This document shows, piece by piece, positions 23,695 through 29,841 of a stretch of 40,040 bases of DNA. The DNA is from a virus. Location of the stretch: positions 1-40,040 of IMG/VR virus record IMGVR_UViG_3300046524_000585. One strand, given 5' to 3'. Position numbers and translations under genes: made by a program. Under the pieces are notes generated by a model, which searched no databases, had not been told where the DNA came from, and saw nothing but the letters and a program-made list of their open reading frames with translations. Position 1 is the stretch's first letter, and each line of letters starts with the position of its first letter.

Positions 23695-23828
23695 AGTCTG
23701 GTCCTGTTGCTGACAGGGAAGCGGAACCCCCTATGTCGGGTTGAATCTGCAAAAAGATCGGGGTTCGAATTACCCCATTTCCCCGATCGCCCGGAAGGAC
23801 CCATTGATCAGGGCAACACCGCCCGGCG
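23695..23828. other. Non-coding gap before terminase; candidate cos region
   Basis: In lambda-type genomes cos lies just upstream of the small terminase gene, between the lysis end and the head end of the linear genome. This 134-base gap is the only sizeable non-coding stretch at that position. It holds an inverted repeat, GATCGGGG (23756-23763) and CCCCGATC (23781-23788). On the minus strand this is followed by TTTTT and therefore also resembles a terminator. The cos assignment is inference; the nick site cannot be read. Confidence 0.5.
23751..23788 (-). terminator. Terminator-like hairpin before terminase small subunit
   Basis: On the minus strand GATCGGGG pairs with CCCCGATC across a 17-base loop, and TTTTT follows directly. 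It falls between the 243-residue late protein and the terminase genes. The long loop makes it weaker than the TTCG hairpins. Confidence 0.55.
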
Positions 23829-24560
23829 TCACCCCCGCCCCATCTCGCGGGCCAAGGCTCGGCGGAACAGCGGTTCGAACTCGGCAGCCGCCACGCGATC
23901 GGCCACCCCGTAGAAGTCGAAGCGCCGCCGATAGGTCGGACGTTTGACGAAGATCAGGATGGGGCGCGCTCCGCTGCCGACGCGTTGCCAGATGCCAAGC
24001 GGGCCGGTGCCGTTGCCTGGACGCCCGGCAAAGTAGTCAGGGGCATTGCGATTGCGTCGTTTACTGCGCGCAGTACGGTTGGCCATGAAGCCTGACACAC
24101 GTTCGGCAGCGCCGAGCGCTGATAGTATTTGGACGATCTGGCCCCGGCTGATATTGCCGTTGCCATCCATTCGGGCACGTCGCCCTGGCACGGCGTACAT
24201 GTCGGCAGGCATCAGGCCGTAGTGAATCAGCGCCTTCTCGAATCGCTTGTGCGGACGATTGCCGCCATCGATATGCACCGGCAAGTACTTTGATGCCGCT
24301 ACACCTGAGCTGGCTTCATCCTTGACCCACACCCGCGCAAACAATCGAGTGGCTGTCGCACTTCGCTTATAGATCGAATTCAACGTCCAACGGGTGGGAC
24401 GATCAAACACGCGGGCCATCTCGGCTTTCTCTGCGCTTTGCACCCGCTCGGCGGTGAACGTCAGTGCTTTGGCCGCAGCCGTTGGCACCTTGTCGCGAGC
24501 CAGGCCGCGCATCTCTCGCACGATCTTATCGATGTTCTCACGCATCTCCAGCCGCATCAT
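23829..24560 (-). CDS. Basic phage protein of unknown function upstream of terminase
   Basis: The 243-residue protein starts MMRLEMRENIDKIVREMR at 24560, where ATGA overlaps the stop of the holin gene; a longer reading is only an overlap shadow. The N-terminal half has an amphipathic helix and KALTFTAERVQSAEKAEM (near 30-47), a pattern seen in phage minor tail or head proteins that contact other structural proteins (gp10/HK97-like flavour). The C-terminal half is strongly basic (RTARSKRRNRNAPDYF). I cannot assign a family with confidence. It is cotranscribed with the holin and precedes the presumed cos site. Confidence 0.78.
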   Translation of the reverse strand: MMRLEMRENIDKIVREMRGLARDKVPTAAAKALTFTAERVQSAEKAEMARVFDRPTRWTLNSIYKRSATATRLFARVWVKDEASSGVAASKYLPVHIDGGNRPHKRFEKALIHYGLMPADMYAVPGRRARMDGNGNISRGQIVQILSALGAAERVSGFMANRTARSKRRNRNAPDYFAGRPGNGTGPLGIWQRVGSGARPILIFVKRPTYRRRFDFYGVADRVAAAEFEPLFRRALAREMGRG

Positions 24561-24904
24561 TGCCCTGGTTCGCCGCCAGTGGCTGACGACTCGCTGACGC
24601 CCAGCCGCTTGGCGACCCAGCGTTCGTACAACCCGATGGCGACATCGGCGCCGGCCATCGCAGTCAGGCAACCTAAGCTGCCCGCCGCCCAGATCGACAT
24701 GCCTGCAGCGATCATCAACATCATCGCCGAAACCCCGCAGGCGATGCAGGCACCCGACCGTAGTGCCAAGCGCCGCAACAAAACCCAGCCTCGCGCCCCA
24801 TCCTTGTCGGCCCGCCACATCTCGCCCGATACGCCTCCGACCAGGGCCAGGACGATCACTAACCAGATCGGCATTTCCGCAAGCGCCTGCTGCTCATTTG
24901 TCAT
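24557..24904 (-). CDS. Phage holin, superfamily III (LydA-like)
   Basis: The 115-residue protein has an N-terminal membrane segment (PIWLVIVLALVGGVSGEMW, about residues 12-30), a short charged loop (RADKDGARGW), then two hydrophobic stretches (about 47-63 and 66-85) and a charged tail. This fits the LydA/Phage_holin_3_3 type often found just before terminase in Pseudomonas phages. It would form the membrane lesion that lets the SleB-type endolysin reach the wall, though the endolysin gene is 22 kb away in the same operon. AAGGA before the ATG supports the start. Confidence 0.85.
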   Translation of the reverse strand: MTNEQQALAEMPIWLVIVLALVGGVSGEMWRADKDGARGWVLLRRLALRSGACIACGVSAMMLMIAAGMSIWAAGSLGCLTAMAGADVAIGLYERWVAKRLGVSESSATGGEPGQ

Positions 24905-24939
24905 GTTCTGTCCTTATGGGTTACGCCATCCGCCGGAAA

Positions 24940-24964
24940 AAGAAAACCCCGCCGAAGCGGGGTT
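24940..24964 (-). terminator. Intrinsic terminator in the late leader
   Basis: On the minus strand AACCCCGC-TTCG-GCGGGGTT is followed by TTCTTTTT, a strong intrinsic terminator 36 bases before the holin start. Late transcripts that start further upstream must pass it, which suggests antitermination. Confidence 0.85.
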
Positions 24965-25065
24965 AGGTGACCGGCGCAGGGAGGGCCGGGTGATGCTGCA
25001 CAGCACGTGCGAGGTCAGCGCCAAGGCGCAAATTCCATATCGTGGGGACTTTTTACCCGCCTCCG

Positions 25066-25093
25066 GAAAAACCGAAAAGAGGCTATTTTCGGT
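25066..25093 (-). terminator. Intrinsic terminator after the antiterminator-like gene
   Basis: On the minus strand ACCGAAAA (25093-25086) pairs with TTTTCGGT (25078-25071) around a 7-base loop, and TTTT follows. It would end the leftward early transcript. Confidence 0.72.
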
Positions 25094-25147
25094 AGATCAG
25101 CAAACGACATGAATACGACCGCAATACGACCACAATACGACAAAGCA
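25093..25147 (-). promoter_or_regulatory. P-box-like tandem repeats (PrtN activator site) ahead of the late operon
   Basis: Read on the minus strand, three adjacent 11-base units are ATTGTGGTCGT (25136-25126), ATTGCGGTCGT (25125-25115) and ATTCATGTCGT (25114-25104). Degenerate units flank them in the same 11-base phase. The units fit the pyocin P box, ATTGnn(n)GTnn(n), repeated four or five times, which PrtN binds in P. aeruginosa. The repeats begin 17 bases after the antiterminator-like gene and point at the holin and terminase genes. A PrtN-family protein is encoded at 32524-32766. The repeats are seen; binding is inferred. Confidence 0.7.
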
Positions 25148-25163
25148 CCCCGACGAACGGTAT

Positions 25164-25652
25164 TCAGCAGGTTCGCGTACGCTTGCTCGTCGAGGCTCTG
25201 GTCAGGTTGGTTTCAAGCGCACCGCTTCGACGGTCGAACCCTCGGGTTGTTGCGCTGCGAACCGTGAGGATTAACTGCACCTGCTGATGCAAACGATGAA
25301 CCCAATTCCGATACGTCCGGTCAGCGTCCTCTCGAAGTCCAAGCAACTGCAACTGAGAGCGAACGGAATATGGGGGCTGGGGCAGGTAGCGGTTGCGAGC
25401 CAACGCCGCGAGTTGGGCACCTTTCGCCGACTGCCGCTCAAGTTGCGCGAGGGCCGCCGCAATTTCGCTAGCAACATGATCCATACCGCCACCCGCCGCC
25501 ATCAACAGATCACGCGATCCAGGTGTGCCCCGCGGCGCGCTACCGCCCCACTGCATGATCGTCGCCATCGGGCTGCCCAGCCCGGCACCGTCGCCGACCT
25601 GGCAGTGCTGGTGCGCCCAATGCTGCATCAACGCTTCAATTTCATCGATCAT
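25164..25652 (-). CDS. Antitermination protein Q-like late regulator
   Basis: The 162-residue protein starts MIDEIEALMQHWAHQHC at 25652 with GAAGGG upstream. It shows the pattern of small Q-like antiterminators: an N-terminal helix with Trp, then GLGSPMATIMQWGG and APRGTPGSRD (near 27-50), a central region with AAALAQLER, LAALARNRYLPQPPYSVRSQLQLLGL (about 90-115) and a closing RTYRNWVHRLHQQ that looks like the DNA recognition helix region. The gene is last in the leftward early operon and directly precedes the late leader with its two terminators, exactly the place of lambda Q. The last 30 residues are basic and not recognisable. The assignment is by pattern and position. Confidence 0.72.
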   Translation of the reverse strand: MIDEIEALMQHWAHQHCQVGDGAGLGSPMATIMQWGGSAPRGTPGSRDLLMAAGGGMDHVASEIAAALAQLERQSAKGAQLAALARNRYLPQPPYSVRSQLQLLGLREDADRTYRNWVHRLHQQVQLILTVRSATTRGFDRRSGALETNLTRASTSKRTRTC

Positions 25653-25983
25653 CGCCCTTCCCCCCGAAAAAACGAGCCCAACACAAAAAACACCACACCC
25701 AACACAAACCCTACACAAATAAAAACTATATAAATCAGTCGTTTAAGTTGATTTGTGTAAAGTGTGTAGGGTGTGCAGGCTTTTTCGGGTGTCGCATGAC
25801 CTTTTTTTTCGTTCACATGCGCTGACTGCAAATAAACCGCATGTTCATACGCCTGCGCGCACGATAACCCTGCACACCCAACACGACGCCCTAGAACGGG
25901 CTGAATTCGCGGGTTTAGTGTGTGTTGGGCCGAAAAACATAACCCTGCACAACCCTGCACACCTTGCACACATCCGAGCGCAA
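25653..25983. repeat. Non-coding repeat region after the replication gene; possible origin or regulatory repeats
   Basis: These 331 bases hold no gene that I trust. The motif AACCCTGCAC occurs at 25866-25875, 25941-25950 and 25951-25960, followed by ACCTTGCACA at 25961-25970. Related copies occur as AACCCTACAC (25707-25716) and inverted as GTGTAGGGTGTGCAGG (25764-25779). ACACCCAACAC and GTGTGTTGGG repeat in both orientations. A very AT-rich stretch with TATATA lies at 25720-25735. Iterons next to an AT-rich segment beside a primase-helicase gene suggest a replication origin, but a regulatory array is equally possible. Confidence 0.5.
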
Positions 25984-28689
25984 TCATGCCGCCACCGCCT
26001 TGATGTGGTCCCAGCTGTCGACACTCCACCCGGCCAACCTCGCCCCAGCTCGCCAGGTTGCGACTGCTTTGCCCAGATCGGCCGATGACAGTGATGGGGG
26101 CTGGGAAGCACCAGGCCCATCAGGGAAGAAAAGGATGCCGAACCGCCTACTGCTGCCGTCAGTCCAAGGAATACTCCTGGTAGTTTTTTCGACTTCAGCA
26201 CTGATGAACTCGGCGAACTTGGTATGACTGAGGGTGTGCTCTTTGTTTCGATGACACCATTCCAGAAACAATGCGTAGAGATCCTGGGACAAACATGCTC
26301 CCCACATGTTTTGGCCAAGCTGACTGGCTCGCCAAAGGTGCAGGAATGTTTGCCAGCTTGCCCTGCTCAACGCTACCAAACGCTCCCGCGCAGGTGTATG
26401 AGGTGGTCGGGTTCGCTGATTGAAGTCGCCCATATCTACGGCAAGTAGCCACGCATAGAGCGCTGCCACACCACCGTTTTCCAACTCGGCACCGATAGCC
26501 TTCTGCCGATCAGGTGGTAACGTATCCATAGGCCATACCACCAGCATTCGTCGATCGCTTTCACTAATGGGCCAGGGCAGGATCTCGTTACTGAGAAATA
26601 CGGCGTTCATATGGTTGGCTTCTTCCCAACCGTTGATGAACTTCGACTCCATTCGCACCGTCTTGCCGGTGACCAAGTGCTTAATCTTCCCCACCTGGTT
26701 GTACCGCTGATCCCGGCTGACAACTTCCTCGAACACGGCCCAAAGCTTGCGGCTCTGCCAAGCATTGAAGTTGCTTTCCAGTTGGGTCTGGCCCACGGTC
26801 GCGGCGTACTGGCCATACAACTTGCCGAAGATGTCAGCGAACAGGAAACTTTTGCCAGAGCCTTCCATGATCGAATGCATCAGCACGGCGGTGTCCATCT
26901 TCGCGCCCAAGTGCTGAAGTGGATAAGCCAGCCAGCGAGTCAGCCATAACGTGGCCTCAGGGTCGTGATTACACAGGAAACCGAACAACCAGCGAATGTT
27001 GGCGCACGCCTCATCATTGCGCTCAGGTTCAAGCGGCAAACCTTCGAAGGTATTGATGTAGACATTGGGGTCTTTGGTCATGGTGGGATCGAAGACTATG
27101 TTGTCCACGTCCACGACTCGCCGATCTGGACTGTTCAGCCACATCCCGTAGCCATCCCCAAGCGCCATTTTTACCGCACCCTCAGGTACCCGCCGTTTCT
27201 TCTCCCGGTCCCACACGTCTTTAGTGCCGTCGATGTACACGTACCGCTCGATGGGTACCAGACCGAACGCACCAGCCTTCTTGCTGGACATGCGCTTTGC
27301 CTGATCCAGCTCCCGCACCTGATCACTAGATATCAGTTTCTTGCGCGCCTCATCGGCCCACTGTTTAGCCAACGGTTTGGTCACCAATGACTCGAATGCG
27401 GATTTCTTCATTGAAGTCCCGCGATCGATATCCCAGATGTTCGTCGTACCTTCGACCAACGCATACCGGCGTAACAGATGAGTCACCGTCAATGGCTCCT
27501 CCCCCGCCCCCCCGTGAAGAGCCGGAGCGGCCTTGCCGGCGGCGTCGTTCGCATAGCTCGGCTTGCTCGTCACACTGGATGGGGTGGGGGGAAGATCACG
27601 CGGATCCGGCCGCGAGGAATGCTGCATACCCAACATGCGCGCAGCGTCTTTCACGGCCTTCGATTGATCGCCGCCGTGTTCGAGCAAACAGAACACCTCA
27701 AAGGCATCATTCTGATGCCCGTTCGCGAGGGGATCGGCACCGTGATGGGAGTAAACCTTGCCCTGATCACTGATGGTAATACCGGGTAGTCCGGTGCTGC
27801 TCTGCGGGTAAAGCCACTTACTACCCCGCTTGATGTAACCGTGAGCCCGCAAAAGCTCTTGAACGTCATGGCAGCGATTGAACTCATCGATCACCGAGGG
27901 ACGCTGACCAGCCGCTGACGCCAGACGTTTGCCGACTTTCTCCGACGCCACTGTGGGTTTGATTCCCCAAGGGCACGCAGCCTCGGCATCACGCTTAAAG
28001 AAGTCCCAGTTTTGCCAGACAGATAGCAACTCTTTGGTCAGAGTCGGCAGTCCATCGGTGGCATTCGGCGGTGTTCGCCAGGTGTAAGACTTGCCGGTCC
28101 CCGGATGAATCGAAGGTGGGAACACGTCTTGCACCAGGCCGGCACGCAGCTCGAACACCGTAAAGCGCTTGAATGGGTCGGCTTCTGCACGCGCTGCAGC
28201 CTCGCCAGCAATATCGCCCTGTTCTTTCGCAGCCCTGGCCTTGTCCATAAAGCCTTTGAAAATCGAACCGTCAGGATCGTTTTCATTCGGCCAAGACAAA
28301 GAGTGCCGGGACAGCTCGACGCCGTCCGGCAATTTGAAGACCACCCGAAAGCGCGCTGGGTTGCCAACAATAGTCGGGCACACCAACGCCATGGCATCCA
28401 GATCAACACCAAGCAATTCATACAGCACATGCCGCGTCCACTGAACGTCATCAACGTCCAACGAACAGACACGGCTTGGCCCGAGCACGACGCCGAGATT
28501 GTGGTTAGGGTTACGCTGCCAGAAAGCTTCAGCCGTGGCGGCGTCAGTGATGTAGCCGCCGGGCTTGTTCCACCCCATGCCCTTTGGGGCTTTCTCACCT
28601 GGCTCGATGGAGACCAAGGCGAGGTCGAAAACATCGATGTAGCGTTTTGCCCATGCCGCGATGGCTACTCCTTTGACTGGTTCAGTCAT
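25984..28689 (-). CDS. Replicative primase-helicase (Prim-Pol plus DUF5906-type helicase)
   Basis: The 901-residue protein should start and drive phage DNA replication. Residues 20-240 resemble the Prim-Pol bifunctional primase/polymerase: KAPKGMGWNKPGG, then NLGVVLGPSRVCSLDVDD (64-81) with the metal-binding acidic pair. The C-terminal half is a superfamily 3-type helicase: MEGSGKSF (608-615) is the Walker A motif, LWAVFEEVV near 648-656 the Walker B, and NAVFLSNEILPWPI near 690 the sensor region. The two domains are joined by a Pro/Ser-rich linker (near 400-415). Its start overlaps the stop of the TraR-like gene as ATGA. Confidence 0.93.
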   Translation of the reverse strand: MTEPVKGVAIAAWAKRYIDVFDLALVSIEPGEKAPKGMGWNKPGGYITDAATAEAFWQRNPNHNLGVVLGPSRVCSLDVDDVQWTRHVLYELLGVDLDAMALVCPTIVGNPARFRVVFKLPDGVELSRHSLSWPNENDPDGSIFKGFMDKARAAKEQGDIAGEAAARAEADPFKRFTVFELRAGLVQDVFPPSIHPGTGKSYTWRTPPNATDGLPTLTKELLSVWQNWDFFKRDAEAACPWGIKPTVASEKVGKRLASAAGQRPSVIDEFNRCHDVQELLRAHGYIKRGSKWLYPQSSTGLPGITISDQGKVYSHHGADPLANGHQNDAFEVFCLLEHGGDQSKAVKDAARMLGMQHSSRPDPRDLPPTPSSVTSKPSYANDAAGKAAPALHGGAGEEPLTVTHLLRRYALVEGTTNIWDIDRGTSMKKSAFESLVTKPLAKQWADEARKKLISSDQVRELDQAKRMSSKKAGAFGLVPIERYVYIDGTKDVWDREKKRRVPEGAVKMALGDGYGMWLNSPDRRVVDVDNIVFDPTMTKDPNVYINTFEGLPLEPERNDEACANIRWLFGFLCNHDPEATLWLTRWLAYPLQHLGAKMDTAVLMHSIMEGSGKSFLFADIFGKLYGQYAATVGQTQLESNFNAWQSRKLWAVFEEVVSRDQRYNQVGKIKHLVTGKTVRMESKFINGWEEANHMNAVFLSNEILPWPISESDRRMLVVWPMDTLPPDRQKAIGAELENGGVAALYAWLLAVDMGDFNQRTRPPHTPARERLVALSRASWQTFLHLWRASQLGQNMWGACLSQDLYALFLEWCHRNKEHTLSHTKFAEFISAEVEKTTRSIPWTDGSSRRFGILFFPDGPGASQPPSLSSADLGKAVATWRAGARLAGWSVDSWDHIKAVAA

Positions 28690-28892
28690 CGCCGCTCCTC
28701 CCGCAACCCCTGACAGTCAACGCAGGTTTGGCAACCCGCGATTGTCTGCTGTCGAAGTAACGGGATAGCTTCGGCGCAATCGACGCAAAACTGCGCACTG
28801 ATGCGGTTTGATGGAGCAAGGCGGCTGCGCTGAAGCGCAACATCGAGCAGGTATTGCGCCTGGTCGTTCGCGCGATCGATATCGTCAGCCAT
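28686..28892 (-). CDS. TraR/DksA-type zinc finger protein
   Basis: The 68-residue protein has a helical N-terminus (ADDIDRANDQAQYLLDVALQ) and a Cys4 zinc finger, CVDC (36-39) and CVDC (57-60), with the spacing and the IPLLRQQTIAGCQTC sequence of the TraR/DksA family. TraR binds RNA polymerase and mimics DksA with ppGpp; phage members are mostly untested. It overlaps the CII-like gene by 8 bases and the primase gene by 4. Confidence 0.92.
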   Translation of the reverse strand: MADDIDRANDQAQYLLDVALQRSRLAPSNRISAQFCVDCAEAIPLLRQQTIAGCQTCVDCQGLREERR

Positions 28893-29373
28893 GGATACGT
28901 TCCTCCAATGCCTGACGGGCGCCCGCCATAATGCCTAGGACTTCGCGGATGACGTCCATTCCATGCTTTTCAAGATCGAGCACTTCGTGAAGTTCCCAGA
29001 TGTTGTCTGCGGCACCATCATGCATGGCGGCCACGAACTCGCCAGTTTCACCCAGCAACTTGCCGACGGCTTTCAGCGCGTCACGTGTTGCTGGGACGGG
29101 CACCGGGCGGTACCAGACCGCCCCCGCCGGGCGCATCAGCGCATCAAGCAGGCGTGAATCTCCCGTCAACCGGATTACCTCTTCAAGTTCGTCCGGATTC
29201 AACCAACGGCGCTCTTCATCGAGCTTGAGTTTCTTCTGCAGGGCGTCGTTGTCCAACACCATGTCAAAGGCAAGAGCGGTGATTCCGCCCTTGTAGTCAC
29301 GACCAGCACGATAAATCGCCTGGCGCAAAGGAAGGACCGGACCTGCGTCCGGCAATAGATCTGTGCGACTCAT
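28885..29373 (-). CDS. CII-like phage regulatory protein (Phage_CP76 type)
   Basis: The 162-residue protein starts MSRTDLLPDAGPVLPLRQA at 29373, after a GGGGGA ribosome site placed inside a hairpin (see that feature). The sequence resembles the YmfL/CP76 family of phage CII-type regulators: YRAGRDYKGGITALAFDMVLD near residues 21-41 looks like the HTH region, followed by KKLKLDEERRWLNPDELEEVIRLTGD. It lies downstream of the cro-like gene, as cII does in lambda, and should influence the choice between lysis and lysogeny. Target promoters are unknown. Confidence 0.85.
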   Translation of the reverse strand: MSRTDLLPDAGPVLPLRQAIYRAGRDYKGGITALAFDMVLDNDALQKKLKLDEERRWLNPDELEEVIRLTGDSRLLDALMRPAGAVWYRPVPVPATRDALKAVGKLLGETGEFVAAMHDGAADNIWELHEVLDLEKHGMDVIREVLGIMAGARQALEERIHG

Positions 29374-29374
29374 A

Positions 29375-29397
29375 ACCGTAAATCCCCCGTTTACGGT
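29375..29397 (-). promoter_or_regulatory. Hairpin covering the ribosome site of the CII-like gene
   Basis: ACCGTAAA and TTTACGGT form a perfect 8-bp stem around the loop TCCCCCG (plus strand). On the minus-strand mRNA the loop carries the GGGGGA ribosome site and the stem ends one base before the ATG at 29373. It may modulate translation, or as DNA be an operator. Confidence 0.6.
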
Positions 29398-29469
29398 GTA
29401 GCCATAAGACGGGGTAGCCCCTATCCTACAACCACGACCGATGTACATGTGCTGTGTGTCGTCGTAGCT

Positions 29470-29515
29470 GGGCTGGGGGATCTTTGGTGAGAGGCCCCAG
29501 CCCGGCATCTTTTTA
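29470..29515 (+). terminator. Terminator-like hairpin on the plus strand between cro- and cII-like genes
   Basis: GGGCTGGGG (29470-29478) pairs with CCCCAGCCC (29495-29503); on the plus strand TCTTTTT follows after four bases. It faces against the cro-cII direction, so it would stop antisense RNA from a promoter near cII. The spacing to the T-run makes this weak. Confidence 0.4.
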
Positions 29516-29740
29516 AGCAGCCTTGGAACCGCGCAGGTATGCCCAATCGATATCCGGGCGCAGAACCTCGCACACAACCGCTCCTTTGGATTCGCGTTCA
29601 ATGCTGACCGCAAGAGCGGCGCTTGCCCTACGATTGCAATAGGCAACCTGTCGAAGCTGGCCGGTAGAGGTAACGCATTTGACGGCAAATTCCTCCAAAG
29701 CCGATTTACTCAAAGCCTTCAAATATTCGTGCAAAGTCAT
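29513..29740 (-). CDS. Cro-like repressor (YdaS-type HTH)
   Basis: The 75-residue protein starts MTLHEYLKALSKSALEEFA with GGAGGT 5 bases upstream. TSTGQLRQVAYCNRRASAALAVSIERESKGAV (about residues 25-56) is the HTH, and the ending LRPDIDWAYLRG is a mark of the YdaS/Cro group. It is divergent from the S24 repressor with three operator-like sites between them. It should act as the lytic-side repressor in the genetic switch and is the first gene of the leftward early operon. Confidence 0.9.
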   Translation of the reverse strand: MTLHEYLKALSKSALEEFAVKCVTSTGQLRQVAYCNRRASAALAVSIERESKGAVVCEVLRPDIDWAYLRGSKAA

Positions 29741-29764
29741 AGAGCACCTCCGTTCTAGAAGCGC

Positions 29765-29793
29765 AGATTAGCAATTGCTAATCAACACAGCAA
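29765..29793 (-). promoter_or_regulatory. Leftward early promoter (PR-like)
   Basis: On the minus strand TTGCTG (29793-29788) and TAATCT (29770-29765) are separated by 17 bases. The -10 element overlaps operator 1. The same design, a TTGC box 17 bases from a TAAT-T box within an operator, is seen at the rightward promoter near 31040. Confidence 0.55.
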
Positions 29794-29821
29794 TAGCAAA
29801 CCGTAATTTACTACTTGCTAA
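29768..29821. promoter_or_regulatory. Switch operators between the S24 repressor and Cro-like genes
   Basis: Three related 14-bp sites are seen: TTAGCAATTGCTAA (29768-29781, a perfect palindrome), ATAGCAAACCGTAA (29793-29806, weak) and TTACTACTTGCTAA (29808-29821, one good arm). The consensus TTAGCA-N2-TGCTAA also occurs twice at 31014-31052. Centres of the first two sites are 25 bp apart, as are the two sites at 31 kb. Binding by the S24 repressor and Cro-like protein is inferred. Confidence 0.75.
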
Positions 29822-29841
29822 CGCCAAGCGATCATTCAGAA

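Noticed and set aside
23760-23780. tRNA T-arm-like GGGGTTCGAATTACCCC
   Set aside because: The arm-like stretch stands alone; no acceptor, D or anticodon arms surround it. It is better explained as part of the inverted repeat before terminase.
24561-24818. N-terminal extension of the 243-residue late protein
   Set aside because: It is inside the holin gene in another frame and reads as basic, low-pattern sequence; the ATGA junction at 24557-24560 is the natural start.
25653-25983. CRISPR array from the repeated AACCCTGCAC units
   Set aside because: Units are only 10 bases, partly tandem without spacers and occur in both orientations; there are no cas genes.
25649-26029. Minus-strand frame of 126 codons with a hydrophobic end over the repeat region
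   Set aside because: It begins in the primase gene, runs through the repeat array (which creates its repeated Cys/Gly words) and lacks a ribosome site. A small membrane protein is not excluded but is not supported.
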